Source: VRUE01 sp963762205 (GTDB taxonomy: Bacteria; Actinomycetota; Thermoleophilia; Solirubrobacterales; 70-9). From it: a stretch of 64,000 bases of DNA. Both the position numbers and the translations under genes were made by a program. Positions 8,156 through 16,599 of the stretch are shown here, in pieces (the first letter of the stretch is position 1; each line of letters opens with the position of its first letter). The DNA lies in contig CAVXJZ010000003.1 of the NCBI GenBank assembly GCA_963762205.1, positions 620,001-684,000 on the forward strand, read 5' to 3'. The notes beneath the pieces were generated by a model. It ran no database searches and was not told the origin of the DNA. It saw only the letters and a list, made by a program, of their open reading frames with translations.

Positions 8156-9515
8156 TTAGCTCACGGCGACCGCGTGGTTGGCGACGATCCGGTCCTCCGG
8201 GTCCCAGCTGCGCTTCACCTCGCGAAGCCGGTCGCAGACGTCGGCGGGCAGGATCGCGTCGACCTCGCAGGGTGCCTCGGCGAAGTTGAAGTAGGCGCCC
8301 TCGGCTCCGAAGGGCGCGCATCGCCGCGCCGATCTTCTCCAGGTACGCGGGGATGGCCTCGCCGAGCTCCGGCGTCATCGGCATCCCGACGCTGTACATG
8401 AGGTAGCCGGCGTCGAGGTGGGTGAGGGCACCGCCGCTCTCCGTCGGGCGGCCGGCCGCGCCGCCGAGCTGGCGCAGCTCGGTGAGCAGCAGCGGCGAGC
8501 CCGATTCCGGCCCGGCGACGCCGACGAAGGCATCGATCGCCGCGTCCGAGAGCTCCCCGACGAGGCCGCCTTCGCCGATCCCCGGCACCGGGGCCTCGGG
8601 GTCCATGTGGATGCGCGACAGCCCCGCCGCCGGCATCCAGTCGAAGCTGTCGAGGATCGGCTCGCCCAGCGCGCGCATCGGGGCGAAGGCGGCCTCGCCC
8701 TCCTCGCGGGTGCCGATGCAGGCGCCGTCGATGGTCAGCAGGGGAACGCCCCGGATCGGCTCGGGCACGTCGGGGATCGGCGGTGGGGTGACGAAACGGA
8801 CGACGGAGGACACCTCGTCCGGCTGCGCCGCGGCCCAGTCGCGGTAGGCGCGCACCGCGTCGGCCCCGAGCGCGGCCGGGTAGGCGACGAGCCCGCCGTA
8901 GACCTCGGCGATCGGCAGCAGCTCCAGGTGGAGGGCGGTGACGATCGCGTAGCCGCCGCCGCCGCCGCGCAGCGCCCAGAACAGGTCCGGCTCGCGCTCG
9001 GCGTCGGCGGTGCGGGCCTCGCCGTCGGCGGTGACCAGCTCGATCGCGGTGACCCGGTTGCAGGCGAACCCGTGCTTGCGGCTGAGCCAGCTGAAGCCGC
9101 CGCCCACGGTGTAGCCGACGATGCCCACGTCCGGGGCCGACCCGGGCAGGAAGCTCAGCCCGTGCGCTCCGGCGGCCTCCCCGAGCTCCGCCGCGATCGC
9201 TCCCGCCTCAACCCTGGCGGTGCCGGCGTCGGAGTCGACCTCGATCCCTTTCAGGGCTGCGGTCTTGAGCAGGATCGTGCCGTCGAGGTCAGGCAGCCCG
9301 GCGGCGCCGTGCCCGGTTCCCTGGCCGCTGACCTTGAGGTCGTTGGCGGCGGCGAAGCGGATCGTCGCCCCGACGTCGTCGGCTCCGGCGGCGAGGACGA
9401 CCGCCGCCGGGTGGAGGTCGGCGGCCAGGTTCCAGCCCATCCGCACCTCGTCCCAATCCTCGGCGCCCGGCGTGGCGACGCGCCCCTCGATCTTCAACTC
9501 GCTGAAATCACTCAT
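8156..9515 (-). CDS. FAD-linked oxidase of the berberine-bridge type, one frameshift
   Basis: The product of about 452 residues has an N-terminal PCMH-type FAD domain with SGQGTGHGAAG (candidate flavinylated His) and TVGGGFSWLSRKHGFACN. The C-terminal BBE domain reads AYFNFAEAPCEVDAILPADV and ends SWDPEDRIVANHAVAVS. The BBE end lies in another frame: one base must change near 8310-8320. The start ATG 9515 is chosen because GGAGG lies 5 nt upstream. Such enzymes oxidise alcohols or sugars using covalently bound FAD; the substrate is unknown. It is transcribed after rpiA with a 33-nt gap. Confidence 0.8.
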
Positions 9516-9548
9516 CAGATCCTCCGTGTTGTCCCGGGTCAACTTCCG

Positions 9549-10199
9549 TCAGAAGGCCTTTCGCTCCACCGAGCCGCCCCGGCCGATCAGAACGTCGCTG
9601 ACCATCGCCGCCGGGAACAGGCCGTGGGCCGCCACGCCCGGGTCGGCCTCCAGCCTGGCCGCGAGCTCGGCGGGGTCGCCGATCGCGCCGCGGAAGTCGG
9701 CGATCACGCCGTCGTCGGGGCTGCGCGGCGTGTCGGCGCGCAGCTCGACGTCGGCGCCGAGCCTGCTCAGGGTCGACTCGAGGCCGAAGGCGAAGAGCTC
9801 CAGGGGGACGGGCCAGGTGAAGTCGTCGACGGGCTTGCTGGAGTCGCCGATGACGACGAAGCGCTCGGCCGCCGCCGCGACGATCTTCTCGCGCAGGTGG
9901 GCGGCCCCGCCGCCCTTGATCAGCCAGCCGTCCGGCCTGATCTCGTCGGCGCCGTCGATCGCGATGTCGAGGCGGCCGAGGCTGTCGAACTCCTCGACCG
10001 GGACTCCGATGCCGCGCGCCTGGTCCTCGGTCGCGACCGAGGTCGAGACACAGCGGATGCCCTCGAGGCCGCGGGCGGCGATCGCCGGCAGCAGGTGGTC
10101 GACGGTCGACCCGGTCCCGAGCCCGACCGTCATCCCGCTCTCGACCAGCTCGGCGGCGGCCTCCGCGGCGAGGCGCTTCTCGTTGTCGGCATCGCTCAC
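9549..10199 (-). CDS. rpiA: Ribose-5-phosphate isomerase A
   Basis: The 216-residue RpiA interconverts ribulose-5-phosphate and ribose-5-phosphate, connecting the oxidative branch with the transketolase/transaldolase genes at 16-20 kb. Family motifs are present: GLGTGSTVDH near residue 26, IDGADEI near 80, and the catalytic KGGGAAHLREK. Its length matches the family. It is divergent from the FHA gene, with 26 bp between starts. Confidence 0.95.
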   Translation of the reverse strand: MSDADNEKRLAAEAAAELVESGMTVGLGTGSTVDHLLPAIAARGLEGIRCVSTSVATEDQARGIGVPVEEFDSLGRLDIAIDGADEIRPDGWLIKGGGAAHLREKIVAAAAERFVVIGDSSKPVDDFTWPVPLELFAFGLESTLSRLGADVELRADTPRSPDDGVIADFRGAIGDPAELAARLEADPGVAAHGLFPAAMVSDVLIGRGGSVERKAF

Positions 10200-10210
10200 G
10201 GCGGGGACTC

Positions 10211-10216
10211 TATGCT
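10211..10216 (+). promoter_or_regulatory. -10-like TATGCT box 9 nt before FHA gene
   Basis: TATGCT lies 9 nt before ATG 10226 and no Shine-Dalgarno sequence is seen. This fits a leaderless transcript. It sits in the 26-bp gap to divergent rpiA. Confidence 0.4.
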
Positions 10217-10225
10217 CGCAGCGAC

Positions 10226-10813
10226 ATGGACGCGAGGATCTGGCTGAGCGGAGAGATGGGCGAGCCGCGCTCGGTGCCGATCGCCGGCGACCGCACGGTC
10301 GTCGGGCGCGATCCCGAGGCCGGCATCCACATCGAGGACGAGGCGGTTTCCTGGAACCACCTGGAGATCGAGCGCCGCGGCGGCGTGCTCATGGCCACCG
10401 ATCTCGACAGCCGCAACGGCACAGTGATCAACGGCGAGCCGCTCGACCGGCCGCGCCGCCTCCGCGACGGAGACACCCTTCTCGTCGGCGGCCACCGGCT
10501 CGAGCTCTCCGACCCGATGCCGGGCTCGGCCGGCGCCACGGTCGCCGCCGCCCAGCCCGCTGTGGACCTGACCGAGGAAGAGCGGGCGACCGCGGTGGCG
10601 CTGGTCGCTCCGTACCGGACTGAGGGCGCCTTCGCGGGGCGCCCCGCCACGCGCGCCGAGATCGCCGCCGAGCTCCACGTCAGCGAGCGCACCGCCCAGC
10701 GCCGCCTCGAGGCCCTCGCGGCCAAGCTCGACGTCCCGGCCGACTCCGGCCGCGAGCGCCCCCGCCTGATCGCCGCCCGCGTCATCGAGCTCGGCCTCGA
10801 CCGCGCCCGCTAG
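10226..10813 (+). CDS. FHA-domain protein with C-terminal helix-turn-helix
   Basis: The 195-residue protein has an N-terminal forkhead-associated domain (residues 1-95) with the phosphothreonine-binding pattern VVGRDPEAG, SWNHLEI and DSRNGTVINGE. A C-terminal module (about 110-190) holds a helix-turn-helix (RAEIAAELHVSERTAQRRLE). It probably reads Ser/Thr-kinase signals and acts on DNA or a partner. A membrane Ser/Thr kinase is encoded 4 kb downstream, but a link is only inferred. An IS481 element begins 2 bp after its stop codon and now separates it from a likely native terminator. Confidence 0.8.
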   Translation: MDARIWLSGEMGEPRSVPIAGDRTVVGRDPEAGIHIEDEAVSWNHLEIERRGGVLMATDLDSRNGTVINGEPLDRPRRLRDGDTLLVGGHRLELSDPMPGSAGATVAAAQPAVDLTEEERATAVALVAPYRTEGAFAGRPATRAEIAAELHVSERTAQRRLEALAAKLDVPADSGRERPRLIAARVIELGLDRAR

Positions 10814-10814
10814 G

Positions 10815-10836
10815 TGTAGTTCCTCACCACGTTGTT
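10815..10836 (+). repeat. IS481 left terminal inverted repeat
   Basis: This 22-bp end begins TGTAGTTCC and closes with ACGTTGTT. It pairs with the right end at 11847-11868 with four mismatches. Confidence 0.8.
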
Positions 10837-10895
10837 CATCCGGGCCTCCTTGAAGGCTGGGGGTGCTGAAACACCCAGATCAAGGAGGACACCGG

Positions 10896-11863
10896 ATGAA
10901 GCTCCACGCTAACGCTCGCACCTGCCCGAAGAGCAGACGCCTGCTCGTCAATCGCCTCGAAGGAGGCTGGTCGCTGACGGCGGCGGCCGAGGCCGCCGGC
11001 GTCAGCGAGCGCACCGCCGCCAAGTGGCTGGCCCGATGGCGCGCCGAGGGCGAGGAGGGCCTGCTCGACCGCAGCTCTGCGCCAATCGCACGGCCCACGC
11101 AGCTGCCCGCTGATCGCGTCCAGGCGATCGAGGCATTGCGAAGGCTGCGGATGACCGCGGCTGAGATCGCCGAGGTGCTTGGGCGTGGCGCTCTCAACCG
11201 TCTCGCAGGTGGCTGAAGCGAATCGGCCTGGGCAAGCGCAGTCGCCTGAGCTCCACCCGAGCCCCCCAACCGCTATGAGCGCAAGCGCCCTGGGGAGCTG
11301 ATCCACGTCGACATCAAGAAGCTCGGGCGCATCCACGGCGTCGGGCACCGGATCACCGGCCCGCGGGCCTCTCAGAAGAAGAGGCGCCATGGCAGGCGTA
11401 CCTGGAGCGCTCGGCTGGGAGTTCGTCCATGTCTGCGTCGACGACGCCACCCGCCTTGCCTACGTCGAGGTGCTTGCCCGATGAGAAGGGCGCAGACCGC
11501 AGCTGGCTTCCTGCGTCGAGCGGCCGAGTGGTTCAAGCCGCGATGGGGATCGCGGTCGAGCGGGTGATGAGCGACAACGGAGCCTGCTATCGCTCAAGGG
11601 CTCATGACGCCGCCTGCGCAGGAGCTCGGCCTTCGCCACCTCTTCACCCAGCCCTATCGGCCCCGCACCAACGGCAAGGCCGAGCGCTTCATCAGACGCT
11701 GACCAACCGCTGGGCCTACGGAGCCATCTACGGAAGCTCGGCAGAGCGCACCGCGGCGCTACCCGGCTGGCTCACCCACTACAACTTCAGAAGACGACAC
11801 GGCTCCCTTGGCCACAAGGCGCCCGCGGCTCGGCTCGCCGAGCTGGAACAACGTCATGGGTAA
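10896..11863 (+). pseudogene. IS481-family transposase, multiply frameshifted
   Basis: It starts at ATG 10896 with an AAGGAGG Shine-Dalgarno 7 nt upstream. The first 95 residues read cleanly: LHANARTCPKSRRLLVNRLE, then the HTH LTAAAEAAGVSERTAAKWLA. Further on, pieces in different frames match IS481 transposases: LKRIGLGKRSRL, PGELIHVDIKKLGRIHGVGH, WEFVHVCVDDATRLAYVEVL, ERVMSDNGACYRS, RPRTNGKAERFI, HYNFRRRHGSLGHKAPAARL. At least five one-base shifts are required. The DDE core (VDIKK, SDNGA, KAERF) is still recognisable. The stop lies inside the right inverted repeat. Confidence 0.85.
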
Positions 11864-11868
11864 CTACA
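11847..11868 (-). repeat. IS481 right terminal inverted repeat
   Basis: Read outward-in it begins TGTAGTTACCC and closes with ACGTTGTT, matching the left end at 18 of 22 positions. Confidence 0.8.
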
Positions 11869-11907
11869 GCTGATATGGCCGTCGATTTGTCAAGTCCCCA
11901 ACCACCG

Positions 11908-11933
11908 AAGGCCCGCTGAAAGCGGGCCTTTTT
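11908..11933 (+). terminator. Rho-independent terminator downstream of IS481
   Basis: The perfect 10-bp stem AAGGCCCGCT/AGCGGGCCTT with a GAA loop is followed by a T-run (TTTTT counting the stem end). It lies 39 bp after the IS481 right end. Without the IS it would lie about 40 bp after the FHA stop, so it is most likely the FHA gene's original terminator displaced by the insertion. Confidence 0.8.
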
Positions 11934-12139
11934 CTTGGTCCAGGAGGCGGCGGTCGGCCTGGTGCGCGACGCGCGGTCAGGCTGATATGCGCGGGTTGGC
12001 TACCGCAGGACCGGGTTTCGTCTCAGCGCCCGCTGTCTAGGATCGAGCGTCGCCGCGGCGGCTGCTCATAGCTGTTCGCGGATGCGCTGGCGCGAAGGGC
12101 CGAGCCGCCGCCTCCTGGGCCAAGCGATGCTCGGTGGTC

Positions 12140-13218
12140 TCAGTCGGCGGTCGTTACCGCCCAGCAGAAGCCGCTCAGCTCCCGGGCGACGGCGACAGCG
12201 CAGAGGGTGCGGCGCTTGCCGCGCTCGAGTCGAGCCGGACCCAGCTGCGGTGAAGGCGCTGCTGGGCCTTCCATGAGATCGCGCAGACCGACTGGGGCTG
12301 GCCCTCCTGGCGGCGGCGCAGCTCGCGGCCTTTGCGCGGCGCTCGGCGGTAGTGCCAAGCGGCCTCGACCAGGAGGCGGCGGGCGTGGCGAGAGCCCGAC
12401 TTGGTGATCGAGCCCTGCCGGCGGCGCTCGCCGCTTGAGTTCTCAGAGGGCACCAGGCCGAGGTAGCTCATCAGCTGCGCGGGGCGAGCGAAGCGCTCGA
12501 AGTCACCGACCTCCGCGCAGAGGCCGAGGGCGCTGAGGGTGTCGATGCCGCGCAGACAGCGCAGATGGGCCACCTGGCGCTCCCAGGGGGAGCCCGGGAC
12601 GAGCGCGGCCATCTGGGACTCGAGGCTCTCGCGGCGCACCAGCAGGGCGTCGATCGAGCCGATCCCGTCGAGCAGGACCGACTGGGCGACCGGCTCGGGC
12701 AGCTGGACCCTGCCCAGCCAGTCGAGATGGCGCTGGGTCCAGTTGTTGCCCTCGAAGCGAAGGTCGTGGCGCAGCAAGAGCTTGGCGACCGGTGGCGGGC
12801 CCGCATCAGATCGCCGCGGACGTCCTCGCGGGCGCGGACGAGATCGCGCATCGCCTCCTCGGCGGGAGTGGGCACGCGACCGGGTGAAGGCCGCCGATCA
12901 TCAGCAGGCGAACCAGCCGCTCGGCATCGCGGCGTCGGTCTTCACCCGATCCTGAGCGGGGCGCTCGATCTTGCCCGGAGCGGCGACGGTGCACTCGATG
13001 CCGCGCGCGGCCAACGCGCGAGCCAGGCCAAAGCCGGTCGGGCCCGCCTCATAGGCGACCCGGACCGGCGTCGGCAGCGCGGCGCAGAACTCCGCCACCT
13101 GCTCGGTCTGCCCACCCATGCGCTGAACCGCCAACTCGCCCGACTCTGAGTCGGCGATCGCGGCGACGACCTTCGCCGCGTGAACATCGAGACCCACCCA
13201 CGTCCTAACCTGCGCCAT
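12140..13218 (-). pseudogene. IS110-family transposase/recombinase, four frameshifts
   Basis: The N-terminal DEDD domain starts at ATG 13218 and reads MAQVRTWVGLDVHAAKVVAA with the first catalytic Asp, then YEAGPTGFGLARAL. After frame changes near 12945, 12880, 12785 and 12235 the rest is readable: RRDAERLVRLLMIGG, PTPAEEAMRDLVRAREDVRG, RHDLRFEGNNWTQRHLDWLG, and the Transposase_20 domain (LRCLRGIDTLSALGLCAEVG, MSYLGLVPSENSSG, GSRHARRLLVEAAWHYR). It ends VARELSGFCWAVTTAD. All domains are present, but the gene cannot be translated as shown. Confidence 0.8.
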
Positions 13219-13298
13219 GTCGGCACCCCCATGATTGCGGTCCTCGCCGAGGCCACTCCTCGGCGACAAACCCGCGCATCTCATGCGCGGGTGCCGAC
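13219..13298 (-). ncRNA. Structured IS110 non-coding end, candidate bridge RNA region
   Basis: Directly upstream of the recombinase start are two strong hairpins: CGCCGAGG/CCTCGGCG (13245-13265) and CCCGCGCAT/ATGCGCGGG (13271-13291). An outer GTCGGCAC/GTGCCGAC pairing (13219-13226 with 13291-13298) encloses them, sharing one base with the second hairpin. IS110-group elements are known to express a guide ('bridge') RNA from the non-coding end upstream of the recombinase. That this is the RNA here is inference; target- and donor-binding loops were not identified. Confidence 0.4.
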
Positions 13299-13550
13299 CT
13301 TCACATCGGCGTCGGATTAACCCCGGCGCTCAGGTGGGCGGGCCATAGGGTCTAGGCCCAGACCGGCCCGCCCGCCGCTCGCCCCGCCGCTCGCCGGCCC
13401 GACCCAACCCAACCCAGATCGACTCCTCGGCCCCGTGCAGCGGCTCGGAACGGGCCAAACGCGTCTCGTCTTGGGCCGCTGGCGTCGTTTTCGGGATCGG
13501 CGGGGGCGCCGACCATCGGTTGAGCAGTGAAAACGGATGGAAGGAACCTC

Positions 13551-14717
13551 ATGCTCGACCGAATCAGACTCAACGGAACGAATTTCACAGGCCTGGCTCT
13601 GGCCCTGGCGGCGGCCGCGGCGCTGGCGATCCCGGGCGCCGCGGCCGCCGCCTCCTCGGGCGGCGCCGTGGTCTTCTCGCGGGTCCTCACAACGACCGCG
13701 AAAGAGCCGGTCCTCGACGCCGAGGGCAAACCGGTCAAAGACGCCGAAGGCAAAGACACCTTCAAAGTGATCGAAACGGCCGAGGGTGGCCTCTACGCGG
13801 TCAAGGACGGCCGCCTCAACCGGCTCACCGACGTGGCCGGCGACACCGAACCGTCGTTCTCTCCCGACAGCCGGGCGCTGGCTTTCTCACGAGGGGGCGA
13901 CATTTACTCGGTGCGCGCCGACGGCTCAGGCTTGCGGCGGCTGACCGGCGGACCCGAGTTCGACACGGCCCCGAAGGTGGCGCCCAACGGCCGCTACGTG
14001 CTCTTCGAGCGCAGGGCCGCCGCGGGCGTTCCCGCCGACCTCTTCACGGTCCGCCTCACGGGCGGCGCCACCCACCGGCTGACGCGGATGGCCGATGAGG
14101 AGCGCGAAGCGTCCTTCTCGCCTGACGGCAGGCTGATCGTCTTCGTCCGCAGCGTCGGCGAGGCCGGTGGGGGATCCGCCGACGACCTCTTCTCGGTGCG
14201 CCCCTCGGGGGCCGGGCTCAGGCGCCTGACGCGAACCGCCCGGGTCGACGAGTGGGCGCCCCGCTACTTCGCCGGGGGCATCGTCTACAGCCGCGGCGAG
14301 AGCGCCGAGGGGGCGAGCGCCTACGCCGACGTCTACACGATGCGCCGCAACGGCAAGAAGGTGCGGCCGCAGGTCGCCGGCGCCGGCTCCGCCTCCGTCG
14401 AAGACGTCAGCTCCGACGGCCGCCTGCTGCTCTTCCGGCGTGACCAGGGCCTCTGGGTGAAGCGGTTCGGGCGGCCGGCCCGCAAGCTCACCGAGCTGCC
14501 GGACGAGTCGCAGACCAACGCGGTCTTCTCCTCGAACGGGAGGCGCGTCGCCGCCTTCGTCGAGGCCGAAGACCGGACCCAGCTCTCGGCGATCCGGGTC
14601 GCCGACGGCTCCACCCGCGAGCTGGCCAGCGGCGTCGTCCCCGACGACGAGGCCACTCCCACCAGCGGCACGACCACGGCGATCGGCCCTGTGATCGCCT
14701 GGCAGCCGAGCCGGTAG
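13551..14717 (+). CDS. Secreted TolB-like (WD40-like PD40) beta-propeller protein
   Basis: The product is about 388 residues from ATG 13551, chosen because AAGGA lies about 6 nt upstream; a GTG at 13527 is an alternative. A hydrophobic signal segment (LALALAAAAALAIPGAAAAA) is followed by PD40-type blades: PSFSPDSRALAFSRGGDIYS, APKVAPNGRYVLFERR, ASFSPDGRLIVFVRS, VSSDGRLLLFRRDQG and AVFSSNGRRVAAFVEAED. Such proteins are non-enzymatic binding propellers; no partner is indicated. The gene lies just upstream of a sensor kinase that also carries an extracellular propeller. Confidence 0.8.
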   Translation: MLDRIRLNGTNFTGLALALAAAAALAIPGAAAAASSGGAVVFSRVLTTTAKEPVLDAEGKPVKDAEGKDTFKVIETAEGGLYAVKDGRLNRLTDVAGDTEPSFSPDSRALAFSRGGDIYSVRADGSGLRRLTGGPEFDTAPKVAPNGRYVLFERRAAAGVPADLFTVRLTGGATHRLTRMADEEREASFSPDGRLIVFVRSVGEAGGGSADDLFSVRPSGAGLRRLTRTARVDEWAPRYFAGGIVYSRGESAEGASAYADVYTMRRNGKKVRPQVAGAGSASVEDVSSDGRLLLFRRDQGLWVKRFGRPARKLTELPDESQTNAVFSSNGRRVAAFVEAEDRTQLSAIRVADGSTRELASGVVPDDEATPTSGTTTAIGPVIAWQPSR

Positions 14718-14733
14718 CCATCCGTCCCCCGCG

Positions 14734-14750
14734 CGGCGGTATAACCGCCG
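14734..14750 (+). promoter_or_regulatory. Inverted repeat with embedded TATAAC before the kinase start
   Basis: CGGCGGT-ATA-ACCGCCG is a 7-bp dyad whose centre contains TATAAC (14740-14745), 6 nt before the GTG start at 14752. It could be a -10 box overlapped by an operator. Only the symmetry is observed; function is inferred. Confidence 0.35.
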
Positions 14751-14751
14751 T

Positions 14752-16571
14752 GTGGGGGAACCGGCAATCGGATCGACCCTTGGCGGGTATCGCGTCGACG
14801 CGCTGATCGCGCGCGGCGGGATGGGGGTCGTCTACCGGGCCACGCACCTGGCGCTGGAGCGGCCGGTGGCGCTGAAGGTGATCGCCAGCCACCTCGCCGA
14901 GGACGAGTCCTTCCGCGAGCGCTTCCTGCGCGAGTCGCGGATCGCCGCCCGCCTCGAGCACCCCAACGTCGTCCCCGTCCTCGACGCCCGCGAGGAGGAC
15001 GGAGAGCTGATCGTCGCGATGCGCCTGATCGAGGGCGGCGACCTGAAGCGGCGGATCGACGTCGACGGGCCGCTGCCTCCAGCGGAGGCGGTCGGGATCC
15101 TCGGCCAGGTCGCGGATGCGCTCGACGCCGCCCACGCCGCCGGCATCGTCCACCGCGATGTCAAGCCGCACAACATCCTGCTCGAAGGCGACCGCGCCTT
15201 CCTCACCGACTTCGGCCTTGCCAAAGCACTGGGCGACTCGGGGGTGCTCGACGGCGCCTCGATCGCCGGCACGGTCGAATACATGTCCCCCGAGCAGTGG
15301 CAGGGTCGGAGCGTCGGCCCGGCCGCGGACATCTACTCGCTCGGCTGCGTCCTCTACGAGGCGCTGACCGGGATCGTCCCCTACGCGCGCCAGGCCGAGG
15401 ACTCCGAGCCGGAGATCCCCGAGGGGCTCGGTCAGGTGATCGAGCGCGCCGTCGACAAGGACCCGGGCGGCGCTTCCCGACGGCGGGCGGGCTCATCGAT
15501 GCCGCCCGCGAACACGAGGGCGCGGCGCCGGCGGCGACCCGGGTCCTCTCCGACACCCCCGGACGGCCGACCGCGGTGATCGCCGACGGGCCTCAAACCT
15601 GGCGGCAGTGGGCCCGGGAGAGGGCGCGGACCGCACCCCGCCGTTGGCTGCTCGGCGCGGCCGCTGTCCTCGCCGTGATCGCCGTCGGATTCGTCTCGGC
15701 GAGGCTCTTCGGCGGCGAAGGGGTCACCGTCTCCGACCCGATCCCGATCGGAAAGGGGCCGCTGCGCCTTGCGACCGGGGCCCGCTCGGTCTGGGTCACG
15801 AGCGGCCGGGACGGGACGCTCTCCAGGATCGATGTCACCGAGGCGCGGCTCGAGGGCCGGCCGCTGAAGCTCGAGAGGGGCCTCGCCGGCGTCGCGGTGG
15901 GGGCGGGCTCGGTCTGGGTCTCCAGCCCCGGCGAGAGGGACGTCCTGCGGATCGACGGCGACACGGGCCGGATCGAGGACAGGGTCGAAGTCCACATGCG
16001 GCCGGGGGCGATCGTCTTCGGCGGCGAACGGGTCTGGGTGGCCGACCTCGACGGCGGCGGCGTCTCCGCGATCGACGCGAGGTCCGGCCGCATTCTCAAG
16101 CGCGGCATCGCCCCGCGGCGCCGGCCGCTGCGACTCGCCTTCGGCGCCGGCGGACTCTGGGCCAGCAGCGCCACGGCCGGGACCGTGAGCCGGATCGGGG
16201 CCGCGACGCTGCTGCCGGACCCGCCGATCCTCGCCGGGCGCACGCCGACCGGGGTCACCGTCGGCGGCGGCATCGTCTGGGTAGCCGACACCCGCGCCTC
16301 GGTGGTCAGGCGGGTCGACTCCGCGACCGACGTGCTGCTCGGCGACCCGATCACGGTCGGCAGCCATCCGGGCGGCATCGCCTCCGGCACCGACGTCGTC
16401 TGGGTCGCCAACCGCGCCGCCAACAGCGTCAGCCGCATCGACATCTCCAGCGGCGAGACGATCGGGGAATCGATCGCGGTCGGCCGCCACCCCGGCGCGG
16501 TCGCGGTCGGTCGCACCGCGGTCTGGGTGGCCGACAACGGTGACGGGTCGGTAACCCGGATCGAGCCGTGA
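14752..16571 (+). CDS. Transmembrane Ser/Thr protein kinase with extracellular propeller, one frameshift
   Basis: The N-terminal Hanks-type kinase domain (about residues 10-245) has all catalytic motifs: ARGGMGVVYRA, VALKV, HRDVKPHNILL, DFGLAK, GTVEYMSPEQ and DIYSLGCVLYEALTG. A one-base loss near 15470-15480 must be corrected to reach FPTAGGLIDAAREHEG. After a basic stretch there is one membrane helix (WLLGAAAVLAVIAVGFVSA). The roughly 275-residue outer domain carries repeated blades such as RSVWVTSGRDGTLSRID, GSVWVSSPGERDVLRID and DVVWVANRAANSVSRID. The layout resembles PknD-type sensor kinases. The ligand is unknown. Confidence 0.82.
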
Positions 16572-16599
16572 TCTGTAATCAATAGGATCGATCGAGGCC

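Larger units (their letters stand above)
10815..11868 (+). mobile_element. IS481-family insertion sequence, 1054 bp
   Basis: The ends are imperfect inverted repeats sharing 18 of 22 positions (TGTAGTT...ACGTTGTT outward from each end). The element encodes one IS481-type DDE transposase. The left flank is GCTAGG, which fits the NCTAGN target preference described for IS481. The right flank is GCTGAT, so no clean target duplication is visible. The size is normal for the family, but the transposase is broken, so it is probably not autonomously mobile. Confidence 0.85.
12140..13298 (-). mobile_element. IS110-family insertion element (ends not precisely located)
   Basis: The region contains a DEDD-type IS110 recombinase gene plus a structured non-coding segment immediately upstream of its start (13219-13298). 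IS110 elements lack conventional inverted repeats, so the limits given are those of the recognisable parts. It lies about 270 bp from the IS481, making a small insertion hot spot between the FHA gene and the TolB-like gene. Confidence 0.75.

Noticed and set aside
13336..13373. GGGCGGGCC/GGCCCGCCC dyad upstream of the TolB-like gene
   Set aside because: It has a long 20-nt loop and no T-run in very GC-rich sequence; not convincing as terminator or IS end.
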